The notes under the pieces: model-generated
The model's database searches: none
Seen by the model: only the letters and a program-made list of their open reading frames with translations
Told to the model about the DNA's origin: nothing
Assembly: GCF_036320965.1 (NCBI RefSeq)
Contig: NC_092290.1
Span: 961,920-1,025,919, forward strand
Origin: Panulirus ornatus
Taxonomy: Eukaryota > Arthropoda > Malacostraca > Decapoda > Palinuridae
DNA length: 64,000 bases
Reading direction: 5' to 3'
Part shown: positions 25,868 through 37,569 of the stretch, one piece after another
How the letters are laid out: each line of letters starts with the position of its first letter
How positions within the stretch are numbered: the first letter of the stretch is position 1
Program-made: the position numbers and the translations under genes

Positions 25868-26098
25868 ATTTCATCAGACACAAGCAGCTCTACAAAGGTC
25901 GCCTCCTCGGCTGTAAATATAGCGTCGGCCGCGTCAGGTTTACGTTCTCCCTCGTCTTGTGTTAACGTCTTGCTTTCTTCAGACGTCGCCAATGTTTTTG
26001 TGGTATTTGTTTCCATTACCTTACGGGATAACATGTGGAGAGGAGGGATGACGCTTGTGCCGCCACTCCACAAGACCGGATCTTGCCCGTAGTGACTT
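25868..26098 (-). CDS. candidate internal exon, function unknown
   Basis: On the minus strand, a strong acceptor (TTTTTTCCTGTCTTCTTTTG then TTAAG) ends at 26099. About 230 bp of open frame follows, with a non-repetitive, acidic peptide containing HYGQDPVLW, TLATSEESKTLTQDEGERK and AIFTAEEATFVELL. It ends at a GTAAAC donor after the VSDEM codons. The composition is unlike the low-complexity frames around it. I do not recognise a domain, and no partner exon is proven. A second donor-like GTAAGA lies downstream near 25733. It could equally be a chance open frame. Confidence 0.28.
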
Positions 26099-27564
<1,466 letters not shown>

Positions 27565-27567
<3 letters not shown>

Positions 27568-28097
27568 CAATAGCCATAAGCCGTCTACTGAACAGCAAGT
27601 TAGACACTACATATGCCTGCGGAGATGAGACTTCACGTTTACATACGTACCAGTGTAATATATCGTACATACGTCGTCGTGTGTATATATAAAGATCGTC
27701 ACGTCCTGCCTGGAGCAGGGCGTCACACGGCTCACTTGACGGGGAAGTGAGAAGCTCTCTTGCATGCATCATGCGGCCCGCTACCTTTCTATATTTCTCA
27801 CAAGCCAAGGGTCTTAACAAACACCACATAACCTGCAGGTTGAAGAACAGGTCAGAACACAAGCGAGGCGAGGTTAACAAGGCCTTGAGGGGACACCAAG
27901 GGGAGCCTGGGGTACGACTCGTAATTACTTCGAGTGTCAGACAACCCGACCCATCCAGGTAGAGGATCATGTGGTCCACACTAGCCTGACGCAGCCTTCC
28001 CTCCCACAACGTGGACACACAGTGAACAGTGGGACGTGTAGCAGTCAAGATAACTCTAGCTGACAAACACACTGACGATGTGTGTATAATGCATAGG

Positions 28098-28099
<2 letters not shown>
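27565..28099. other. unrecognised DNA
   Basis: No recognised gene or repeat. Confidence 0.45.

Positions 28100-28145
<46 letters not shown>
28100..28145. repeat. (CA)n microsatellite
   Basis: About 23 CA units. Confidence 0.97.
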
Positions 28146-28147
<2 letters not shown>

Positions 28148-28439
28148 CAAAAAATACACATTTAACTGAAAGCACTGTACAAAACATGGCGCACGACACA
28201 TCCAACTACTGCGTCGGTGTATACACAACAGGCAATATAACCTGTAGTGAAATATACACTTCACACGGAGGTCGGTCAAGTAAAAGATAGTAAGCATAAA
28301 AGGTTCAGGGACAACCCGTATATATTCGTAATTTGCGGAAATGAGCGAATTCCACGTAATCTACCCACAATATCATTATGGATCAACAATTTGTACACTA
28401 ATTTCCTCCAGTGCAGCGCCAGGCTTAGCGTTCAATTAA

Positions 28440-28660
28440 CCTGAGCTACTGCCGGCACAATAACCGGCCGGCCACAGTCTCCGGGGGAGCTACGGCCGGC
28501 ATAATAACCGGCCGGCCACAGTCTCCCGGGGAGCTACGGCCGGCATAATAACCGGCCGGCCACAGTCTCCCGGGGAGCTACGGCTGGTACAGTAACTGGC
28601 CGGCCACAGTCTCCGGAGAAAATTGCGGCCGGCAAAAAATAACCGTCCGGCCACAGTCTG
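28440..28660. repeat. 44-bp GC-rich minisatellite
   Basis: About five units containing GAGCTACGGCCGGCATAATA and CCGGCCGGCCACAGTCTCC; GAGCTACGG starts at 28487 and 28531. Each unit carries an FseI-like GGCCGGCC palindrome. Divergence rises to the right, with the last unit about 20 percent changed. Confidence 0.93.
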
Positions 28661-28801
28661 AGGCCACAGCTCCAGTCTGCCAGTCAACAATAGACCACCA
28701 TAACACATGACGTCACTATCTAATACAGCGACAGCTTCTAACATGTTCGGTCAACTTTCTAATGTCAAAGGTCAAAGCGACAATTGGGTTTGGGTATCAT
28801 T

Positions 28802-29465
28802 ATGCTGTGGTAGCGTAGCTGGGTGTGCGTGGTGCTGTGGTAGCGTAGCTGGGTGTGCGTGGTGCTGTGGTAGAGTAGCTGGGTGTGGGTGATGCTGTGG
28901 TAGCGTAGCTGGGTGTGGGTGATGCTGTGGTAGCGTAGCTGGGTGTGCGTGGTGCTGTGGTAGAGTAGCTGGGTTGCGTGATGCTGTGGTAGCGTAGCTG
29001 GGTGTGGGTGATGCTGTGGTAGCGTAGCTGGGTTGCGTGATGCTGTGGTAGCGTAGCTGGGTGTGCGTGGTGCTGTGGTAGCGTAGCTGGGTGTGCGTGA
29101 TGTTGTGGTAGCGTAGCTGGGTGTTCGTGGTGCTGTGGTAGCGTAGCTGGGTGTGCGTGGTGCTGTGGTAGAGTAGCTGGGTGTGGGTGATGCTGTGGTA
29201 GCGTAGCTGGGTGTGCGTGGTGCTGTGGTAGAGTAGCTGGGTTGCGTGATGCTGTGGTAGCGTAGCTGGGTGTGCGTGGTGCTGTGGTAGAGTAGCTGGG
29301 TGTGGGTGATGCTGTGGTAGCGTAGCTGGGTGTGGGTGATGCTGTGGTAGCGTAGCTGGGTGTGCGTGGTGCTGTGGTAGAGTAGCTGGGTTGCGTGATG
29401 CTGTGGTAGCGTAGCTGGGTGTGGGTGATGCTGTGGTAGCGTAGCTGGGTGTGCGTGGTGCTGCG
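28802..29465. repeat. 30-bp minisatellite, ~22 units
   Basis: The unit is TGCTGTGGTAGCGTAGCTGG followed by GTGTGCGTGG. Variants change GCG to GAG, GCGTGG to GGGTGA, and a 29-bp form (GGGTTGCGTGA) recurs at least four times. The variant order repeats in blocks, so growth was by duplication of several units at once. It is open in two minus-strand frames because the unit is a multiple of three; I do not regard these as genes. Confidence 0.96.
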
Positions 29466-29766
29466 GGACCAGCTTCTCCACGGACCGTTCAAGCTCAAGC
29501 TTATTTAGAACAGCTTACAGGGAAGTTTAGCAGTATTAGGTAAGATTAAGTACAAGCTAAACTTGGAATAAGTTATGTAGGTAAAGGAAACACGGCAGAG
29601 CGAGGGTGGAGTGCATGAGGAGAGGAAGGGAGGGAGAGAGGGTGAGAGAAGGCAGAGTGAGACTGAAGGAATATAAGAAGTTAGAAATATGTGGAAAGAA
29701 GAAGGAGGCAAAACATGAGGCGAGGTAATAGGGGTAAGAAGATGAGTTAGATGCAGAAACAAAAAC

Positions 29767-29858
<92 letters not shown>

Positions 29859-30484
29859 AAGGTAAGAAGTGCTACAGGTGAGGAAGGAAAGGAGGCGGTC
29901 AGGGGAGAAGGTTCTTGAGGACAAGGGAAAGAATACTGGATCCATAAGGAGGAGACGATGTATGTACACAGGGTGGAGGGAAGCCAGAGAAGCGCAAGGA
30001 GAAAGGGAGGGAAAGAGGGATTACAGACACGACGGGAATGAAAGAAAAAAATGGGAGGAAAAGAGAAAAGAAAAACAGAATATGCAGCACAAATATGGGA
30101 TGACCGGTGAGTGTAGGTGGTCATACTGCAATATCCACCCTCACACTATGCTACCTTCTCGTTACAAACAAACAAGAATCTCACATTGCCGGTACACTAA
30201 GCATTACCTAACCTGTTACCTGCTGAGGTTGTTACATTAAACATCACCCATAGTGCATTCTGCTGAGATACTTGCAAAACATAACAAGAACAAACATCGT
30301 GTTTTTATAAGCAGTTTACTTCTATAATCAATGACGCATGAATCTCCCGCAAATTTTATCTTACCAATCATTTGGAAAAAGTTCTCCAACAGCTTCTTAC
30401 ATTTTTTTCCACCATACTACAACTGGATTTATTACTCTGCAGGAGCAGGAGTGCTGGCACAACGACAGCTGATACTGTGTATGG
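29466..30484. other. purine-rich DNA with a (GA)n core
   Basis: (GA)n occupies 29771-29857. Its flanks (about 29600-30080) are strongly A/G-biased on this strand with GGAGGAAG-like words. No gene is seen. Confidence 0.7.
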
Positions 30485-30485
30485 A

Positions 30486-30656
30486 GGCCGAGGGCCAAAG
30501 TTGGCCGGGATGGGACGTAAGAGCGATGGCCGAGTGCCAGTGTTGGCCGGGTAGGGCCGGGCTGTGAGCGAGGGCCGAGAGGCAGGGTTGGCCAGAGCCG
30601 AGCCGTAAGAGGCAGGACCGAAAGCCAGTGCTGGGCTGGCGGAGTGGGTCGTTGGC
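30486..30656. repeat. 42-45-bp degenerate tandem repeat
   Basis: Four units starting GGCCGAG at 30486, 30528 and 30573 and a variant at 30615, each with a TTGGCCGGG-like block. It is GC-rich and imperfect. Confidence 0.75.
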
Positions 30657-31220
30657 TCAAGTGGGGTGGAGCAGCGAGGGGGCGGACGTGGAGGGCTGGG
30701 GAGGAGCAGGTGAGATTGATTTTCATAGTGCTGGGTGAAGGAGGAGTGTGAATATCCCAGATGCCTGGGGTGTGGACACAAGGACTCCGTACATCGTCGG
30801 GTCGGTGACCTACAGGCACAAGGACTACCTACGTACATCAAAAGAATTGGTGTGTCGTCACAGGGGCAACGTATACAGACAAGTAGCTAGCCCTGCCGTA
30901 TACCCCCTGGCTGGTGTGCTATGACGAAGTGAATCATATATATGGTCGAGGTGTTCTGACGTCACCATAACAACTTAGTACAACGTTAATTTACGAAACT
31001 TTAGTAAAATTTGATGAACAGAAAAAGGGCTACATTTGGCCAGGCGGATGGAATATGATCAACTCTGTATATGACCAAGTCGGTGGGGACGAGGTTGATG
31101 GAAAACTTCATCAGATTTCATTGGCTTCATTTTTCTAAATCCACCGGAGATAGAATCGTCAAGGGTAAATCCTGATCAAAATCCACTCTGCGAGACACTG
31201 GAAACTTTAGGTAAAACACC
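30657..31220. other. unrecognised DNA
   Basis: No recognised gene or repeat. Confidence 0.45.
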
Positions 31221-31221
31221 A

Positions 31222-31306
<85 letters not shown>
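31221..31306. repeat. (TA)n left of hammerhead-like unit HH2
   Basis: TA array with one C interruption. Confidence 0.97.
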
Positions 31307-31309
<3 letters not shown>

Positions 31310-31342
31310 GAAAATGACACCAAACACTTGCCTTTGTAAATG

Positions 31343-31478
31343 AAGAAACTCCAAGAATCCTGGGCACTTTCGTTGTATTACCGCATCTTTAGAGGACTAG
31401 ATACAGATCTCTGTAAATGGTCCCCTGAGGATGTGGTAATACACGAAAACACTAAGGATTCTTGTATTTCCTTTTCCT
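31343..31478 (+). other. hammerhead-like motif HH2 in an inverted repeat
   Basis: At 31425-31448: CTGAGGA (a perfect CTGANGA core), one T, GTG...CAC, GAAA. Upstream, GGAC (about 31393) can pair with GTCC (about 31419) as stem I. The left arm (31343-31393) is an imperfect reverse complement of the right arm (31425-31478), sharing AAGAATCC, CTTTCGTTGTATTACC and GCATC. So two ribozyme-like ends lie in opposite orientation. The whole ~195-bp unit is enclosed by (TA)n arrays. It resembles the inverted terminal pieces left by Penelope-like elements or retrozymes. Confidence 0.5.
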
Positions 31479-31496
31479 AATGGTGTTTCTGTATAC

Positions 31497-31502
<6 letters not shown>

Positions 31503-31574
<72 letters not shown>
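31503..31574. repeat. (TA)n between HH2 and S3
   Basis: About 36 TA units. Confidence 0.97.
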
Positions 31575-31576
<2 letters not shown>

Positions 31577-31812
31577 CTTTCTTTCATACTATTCGCCATT
31601 TCCCGCGATAGCGAGGTAGCGTTAAGAACAGAGGACTGGGCCTTTGAGCGAATATCCCCACCTGGCCCCCTTCTCTGTTCCTTCTTTTGGAAAATAAAAA
31701 AAAAAAAAACGAGAGGGGAGGATTTCCAGCCCCCCGCTCCCTTCCCTTTTAGTCGCCTTCTACGACACGCAGGGAATACGTGGGAAGTATTCTTTCTCCC
31801 CTATCCCCAGGG

Positions 31813-31817
<5 letters not shown>
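31575..31817 (-). mobile_element. short LINE-derived element S3
   Basis: Well-preserved copy. On the minus strand it begins with TCCCTGGGGATAGGGG, passes GTGTCGTAGAAGGCGACTAA and an AATTTTCC-like A/T stretch, and ends with the CGCTACCTCGCTATCGCGGG hairpin and GGCGAATAGTATGAAAG before (TA)n. Confidence 0.93.
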
Positions 31818-31885
<68 letters not shown>

Positions 31886-31912
31886 TTATCTATTTACATA
31901 TATATATATATA
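31815..31912. repeat. (TA)n with TTTA/TCTA decay
   Basis: TA units to 31880, a short mixed stretch, then TA again to 31912. Confidence 0.95.
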
Positions 31913-32644
31913 ATAACGATCAGAGAACATGGGGCAACTAGAAAAATAAGTGTACCCAGCGGAGTTTAGAGAAGTATTTCTAACGTCAGTAGTTATTCCA
32001 TCGCAAACATACAAAGAAAACTAATCATTCGTCGTGAAGTCAAAGAAAAGAATACCAAAATAGTCATCACCTCATTACTTCCCGTCCAATACCAAGAACC
32101 ACCACTACTACAAGCTGCCCATCTGTATCTTGTATTGGTGTATAACTACTAGTCAACCTCCTCCCCTGCTGCCTAAGGTGGCTGGGGTCAAGCTACGTCC
32201 AGGTCGTAATAACCTAACCATCAACACTACTGACGGTTTATATATGTACCTGGTTGGTGCGTTGTGTCCCTGCGTGCTTGTGTATCCGTGTGTGGCAGAG
32301 CAAACTCTCAGTGATGTGATGCCTCACCCTCTCATTTGGCCTTCACCACCTCTCCCTGGCAATCACCGGCACCACCAGCTCTCCCTAGTCATTCCTGGCA
32401 CCCATGACACTTCCTGACCGTCCCTACCACTTCCACGAACCTCGCTACCTCCTACCGCCCTTCCCACGATCTTCTTTACGATCACAAGTTATTCTTTCCT
32501 ATTGCTTTCCCGATCCTGTCGCCCAACCTAATCCTGTTTCCCTTGCTTTCCACCTCCCCCAGGAGGGTATAGTCAACCTGACCCAAGAATTTTACCATCC
32601 ACCCACCATGTCACACCTACTTGGCTGGGAACCTCTTCACCAAT

Positions 32645-32648
<4 letters not shown>
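31913..32648. other. unrecognised DNA
   Basis: Open frames at 32130-32417 and 32404-32646 (+) show no family motif. No repeat was identified. Confidence 0.45.

Positions 32649-32707
<59 letters not shown>
32649..32707. repeat. (CT)n microsatellite
   Basis: About 29 CT units. Confidence 0.98.
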
Positions 32708-32709
<2 letters not shown>

Positions 32710-32948
32710 GCTATCCTTTATATCCTTCCAGCTTTTCCTTTCCCAGTGTCAGTAATAAATCTTGCTCTTCCCTCAACCACTTTCACCCCGGCACACTTAC
32801 GGTTACATTTTACGCTGGCACTCACTCAGGCCTTCCAGCCACACTCTACCACCGTTCACGGCTCCCCAGGATGGTAAAGGTTCTTGGTCCTACAACTGCT
32901 GTCTTCCTATCAATGGTTGTGTGCGTGTATATGCGTATGTTTATGCAT

Positions 32949-32951
<3 letters not shown>

Positions 32952-33031
<80 letters not shown>
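32952..33031. repeat. (GA)n microsatellite
   Basis: Forty GA units. Confidence 0.98.
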
Positions 33032-33033
<2 letters not shown>

Positions 33034-33232
33034 AACCCATTGATATACCCACTGTCATCAACACCACCATAATGCCTCAATGCTATTATCACCACCATAA
33101 TGCCTCAAACATAATCAGTAAAATAATAATACCACTAGCTAGTCCAATTTCACTAGTTTCAATCCGTTTCACTGCTGCCCACCTGATGTACTTCTTAACA
33201 TTTCGTCTAAAGTCCTACATATTAGACTGCCT

Positions 33233-33405
33233 TCTCCCCTACAGCATAGAGACCGTTCCCTCCCTCACACAATACAGACAGGCCGTTTAACTCCAGCATA
33301 CAGATCGTCTCCTTCCCTTCACCATACAGACTGACCCATCCCCGAGAACATACAGAGCGCCCCCTTCCCTACAGCATACATACATACCGCCCCCTTCCCC
33401 CTTCT
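33233..33405. repeat. degenerate ~30-bp tandem repeat
   Basis: A word like CAGCATACAGANCG followed by CCCCCTTCCCT recurs about five times with variable spacing. Confidence 0.6.
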
Positions 33406-33902
33406 TAGATTATTGTACGTATTACCTGCAGCAGACTCTAACCTAACAACGCGACGTCAGTACCGTGCACTCTCTTTAAGGAGCCAGGGCGGAGGACTCA
33501 CAGTCAGTACTCAAGTCAGCGGTACTTCATCCCACGTGTACTGTTGACACGCTCCAGAATCTAAAATATCTACCCTAAGCTGTCCTCCCTCGTCATGTAT
33601 CTGGATGTAGTAAATCTCTCTCCGCTTCCAAATCCTTTGTGCTCTTACCTTTGAATAACACTTGACATGAGTGGCCTCCTCTCCTAACACACCAGTCACA
33701 CCATCCCAAATGTTGTAATGAACTACAACACGGCTCCGAACAGCTTCTCCACGGTACCAAATTTCTCACCTTTTACGAAAATCGTCTTCTCTGATAAGCA
33801 TCACTTTCACTCCTCTTTCAAGTATTGTTTCCTCACACTGATGCCTCCTCTTATCAATGAACTATACCATCTTCCTCTCAGCTATATCATTATCATAAAA
33901 CC
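33406..33902. other. unrecognised DNA
   Basis: No gene or repeat recognised. Confidence 0.45.
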
Positions 33903-34072
33903 TAGCCTACGCCAGCTATCCATTTATCGACCAACTTCAAGGGCAGGAGGAAACTTTGGGTTGGGTGTAGGAGACATGCCCCGCCAGGATTCGACCCAAA
34001 GTGGGTACGACCTCGGGCTGGTCTGTGCTAACTTATTGTCAGTAAGGTTGACCACTACACCACGGAGGCCTG
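33903..34072 (-). mobile_element. tRNA-derived SINE
   Basis: The minus strand opens with CTCCGTGGTGTAGTGGTCAA, a near-canonical tRNA A box. It continues through an AGTTAGCACAGACCAGCC region to a B box (GGGTCGAATCC) near 33990. The 3' body ends TTGGTCGATAAATGGATAGC. Its 5' end abuts (GT)n, as does the SINE at 5190. Confidence 0.9.
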
Positions 34073-34074
34073 CG

Positions 34075-34143
<69 letters not shown>

Positions 34144-34155
34144 TGTGTGTGTGTG
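34075..34155. repeat. (GT)n microsatellite
   Basis: Forty GT units with one AT interruption. Confidence 0.97.
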
Positions 34156-34239
34156 CACTTTACATTTAGATTAACTATTCTCTCCGTTGCTACACTAGAC
34201 CAGGTGACTTTCTGTGTTGTGTGCACTGGTTTATATAAC

Positions 34240-34263
34240 CTGAAGATGATATTCATCCCGAAG
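34240..34263 (+). other. hammerhead-like core HH3
   Basis: CTGAAGA (perfect CTGANGA), T, GAT...ATC, CC, GAAG. The last core base is G instead of A, and one extra C precedes it. The layout is that of the other four sites, but it is more decayed. Confidence 0.33.
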
Positions 34264-35432
34264 GATGTTGTAGATGCCTGTGTTGTGATACTTATCTGTC
34301 CTTATACATGCAGCAATACTCTGCGAATAACCAACATTCCCTATACATCCTTTATATCACACTTCAGTAGCTTTAACTGCAATGTTCTTCAAGCCCTCAG
34401 CCAATTTCCTGATCTAAACCAAACTAAAAGTATTCAAGCCACGAATTTATCAGTTTTCCAAACTCTTATTTTCTTGGGTTGATTTCCATCCAAGTTGGTG
34501 TTTCTTATCACTTACCCCTGACACACCAGCCTTCAGGCACAGATATTGTATGAAACACCACCGCAGCGATTGTTTTCATGGTCTATCAATCGCGTCCAGT
34601 GTTTCTCCTGCAACATTGCCGGGTTTTCTCTTACCCATGCCCCACATGGAGGCCTTCCCTTACCCCAGCCAAACTTGTAACATACCCCACCAACACTGCT
34701 GCAAAAACAAACCGTGCGTGTGTGTACTTTGTAGAACTCCCTCCCCACACAGTGCGAATATGTAATTAAATACACATATACATCGCAGGCGTGTAACATG
34801 AAACTCTTTGCTAACTTATGTTATACATCATCACCAATTCATACACGCACTTCGTAAAATTAACATCTTAGGAAGTTCATTCAACACTCCTCAAATGTCT
34901 GTAATGTTGCTGGGATACTCTGCCATCTTACACCTTAACTCCTGAGACCTGGTGCAGGACTGCACAACATCAACACCTATCCTCCAGCACAATAAGCAAG
35001 CCTTCCCCACGCCAATCTACACCTGCTAGTGTACTTTACTCCAGCCACACCCGAGGCTGTATCTTCCTCTAACCCCACGAGGAAGTGTACCTTCCTCCAG
35101 GCACACCCGGGCTTGTGCACCTTCCTCTAGCTATACCAGAGGCCTTCCCCTCCGGGCCAGTTTCACTAATCTCACCAGCGCCACAGCCCCATCCTGCTCC
35201 CCGCCTAGCCCAAAACTAGGGAGTTTGGATATAGTGGACAGTGTATCGAGAAGAAAAGTGTACAGTATAACGTAAAGGGGATAAAAACAGGGCGAGAGGA
35301 AGCAAGCGTGAAAAATTACAAATAAAAGAAGGATTTGCTAAAAAAAAAGATTGTCAACTGACACGAATTTTGTTGTAAGGGCTTGGGTTGCAGGGGACTG
35401 AGAGCAGGAATCAGGGTGTCAGAACAGGATGC
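34264..35432. other. unrecognised DNA
   Basis: No gene supported. Words such as ACTTTACTCCAGCCACACCC and CTTCCTCCAGGCACACCC near 35030-35140 hint at an old short tandem. Confidence 0.45.
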
Positions 35433-35515
35433 ACCACCTGGTTTGGTTGGGGGTGTGAGTGTAGGTGAGAACCTAGGCATGTGGTGTGAGGGGACGACTC
35501 ACATATGCCTGTGAG
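35433..35515 (-). mobile_element. SINE relic (probable)
   Basis: GGATGCACCACCTGGTTTGG and GAACCTAGGCATGTGGTG...GACTCAC correspond in order to the body and B-box region of the SINE at 5190-5332 (ATGACCACCTGGTTTGG and GAACCTATGTGGG...GACTCAT). Both ends have decayed beyond recognition. Confidence 0.4.
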
Positions 35516-35619
35516 AACCTGGTGTTTGTAAGTTCTGGTGAGTGTATGGTCACACGTGACGTTCACCTGACCACATGAATGACTTACTCACCAACACTAT
35601 GTCACCTCAGCTTCAGTAT

Positions 35620-35752
35620 CGGCCAGCCATGACCCTGCAGGTCTAGCCATGACCCTGCAGGTCTAGCCATGACCCTGCAGGTCTAGCCATGACCCTGCAC
35701 GTAAAGCCATGACCCTGAAGGTCCAGCCATGACCCTGCAGGTCCAGCCATGG
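35620..35752. repeat. 20-bp minisatellite
   Basis: About six and a half units of AGCCATGACCCTGCAGGTCT, with exact 20-bp spacing. The last three units carry substitutions. Confidence 0.95.
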
Positions 35753-36630
35753 GAGGCTCCTCCAGGCCAGATACGGGAAATATTAATTCTTTGTCCAGGT
35801 TATCAAGATTGACTGTTAACGATAAGTGGCTGATGGTTTAAATGATTGTAACAAATCTTTACTCAACAGAAATGTGAAAAAAGTTCTTACCGGGGAATAT
35901 GTGAGCCTGATGATATTGTACAAACCGTTCTCTGGCCTGTGTAACATATCAAAATAAGACAATAGAACACTTCATAAGCTGAGGACAAGTATGTTGAACG
36001 CCCAAGTATCGCTCAAGGGTTCACTCTATAGATAAAGCATTTCTATTGTGGCAGCAGCTACGTCCTGCCCACAACACGGGTGACGCTTACATATGGACGA
36101 CTGCAGGCAGCATACGTCATTTCACCCGACGAGGAGACGCGGGTACCCTGGTGGGTAATTTTTCGTGTTTTTTTGTAACGTGAACCGTTGTGAGAGGAGG
36201 GTGGGAGGAAGCCTTTGCTACCCTTCTCGTCTGCTTTTAAGAGGATTTCATCTTTTACAGTAGTGTTACGACCACACGACCTTCCTTGAACCTTCGCTCT
36301 GTCTGGTCTGTGTATCTATCTAACGAACCACAATAGTTATCTGTCGATTTTTAAGAGCGACCTTCCATATAAAAGTGGCCGTGTTATCGGGCTTTACCTA
36401 ACCTTGATGTAGTGTGTCCTGCTGGCCGGTTTAACGGGCCTTTTCCCAGGTCAAGTACTGTGTACGACTGAAATGATAACAGGTTTTGTTGTGTAACACA
36501 CCATGTATGTACAGCAGCAATACTCAGACTGCGCTGCACGTGACACGTTCTACCTGGAGGGTCTAATTGGACCCCCCCCCCCCCTTTTCACAGTAGCATG
36601 TGCAGGCTGGGGTAAGGGGTCACGGAGGAC
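35753..36630. other. unrecognised DNA
   Basis: No gene recognised. A C homopolymer run lies at about 36573-36587. Confidence 0.45.
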
Positions 36631-36631
36631 A

Positions 36632-36825
36632 TGTGTAGCTGCCTCTCCTTGACGCAGGAGGTGGAGAAGAGACACAGGTGTAGCTGCCCCCCTGACGTAG
36701 GAGGTGGGGAAGGGACACAGGTGTAGCTGTCCCCCTGACGCAGGAGGTGGAGAAGGGACACAGGTGTAGCTGCCCCCCTGACGCAGGAGGTGGGGAAGGG
36801 ACACAGGTGTAGCTGCCCCCCTGAC
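36632..36825. repeat. 43-bp minisatellite
   Basis: About four and a half units containing GTAGCTGCCCCCCTGACGCA and GGAGGTGGGGAAGGGACACA. The first unit is the most diverged. Confidence 0.93.
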
Positions 36826-36873
36826 GCGGTCTGGGCGTGGTATTGATCAGGGCCGCGTGAGGCCTGCCGCAAC

Positions 36874-37140
36874 TCCACACACTAACACACTCATCAACAA
36901 CTGGCGTAAGTACCCTACACACACTGACACATTCATCATCAACTGGTGTAAGAAACTCACACACTAACGTACTCACCATAAACTGGTATAAGTACCCACA
37001 CACACACTAACATACTCATCAAGAACCGACGTAGGTTCCCCACAGACATTCACTGCAAAACAGCTTGTATAAGTTCCCCACACACAATGTTACCGACACA
37101 GCTGTTGTGAGTACCCCTCACTGATACGCTCATGGACAGT
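36874..37140. repeat. ~48-bp degenerate tandem repeat
   Basis: A unit with ACACACTAACACACTCATCA and a CTGGTGTAAGTACCC block recurs about five times with heavy divergence. Similar words return at about 37310-37412, so the array was once longer or has been split. Confidence 0.65.
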
Positions 37141-37469
37141 CAGTGTAGCCAACCCACGTACCAATGAATAGTATTTTGTGCCCCAGAACTTTAATCTCGA
37201 TGATGGCAAGGGTTAAGCTGAGACAAAACCTAACTCAAGCACAACAAATCTCGTGAACAAGTGTGAGCGAATTTATAGCACCACGACGGAAATATGATGA
37301 AAAGCAAGACACTCACATACTAACCCACACTACATTTACACACTCATAAACGAATGTGAGTATCCAACACACTAACCTACATTAGTGATACACTCATGAA
37401 TAAGTGTGAGCTGGTAACACCTTAAGACACAAAGTGACAACATGCGAGCAGCCTAACGACAATAACCAG
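37141..37469. other. unrecognised DNA
   Basis: No gene. It includes the second island of the 48-bp repeat at about 37310-37412. Confidence 0.4.
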
Positions 37470-37518
37470 ACACGCACACACACACACAGACACACACACA
37501 CACACACACAGACACACA

Positions 37519-37568
<50 letters not shown>
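37470..37568. repeat. (CA)n microsatellite, interrupted
   Basis: About 48 CA units with three GA/TA interruptions. Confidence 0.97.

Positions 37569-37569
<1 letters not shown>

Noticed and set aside
28765..29498. 230-240-residue minus-strand frames across the 30-bp minisatellite
   Set aside because: The unit length is a multiple of three, so several frames stay open at once; the peptide is a plain repeat and there is no start context or splice support.
36474..36804. Minus-strand frames rich in GGSYTCVPSPPPASGGQ
   Set aside because: They translate the 43-bp minisatellite in different frames; no independent coding evidence.
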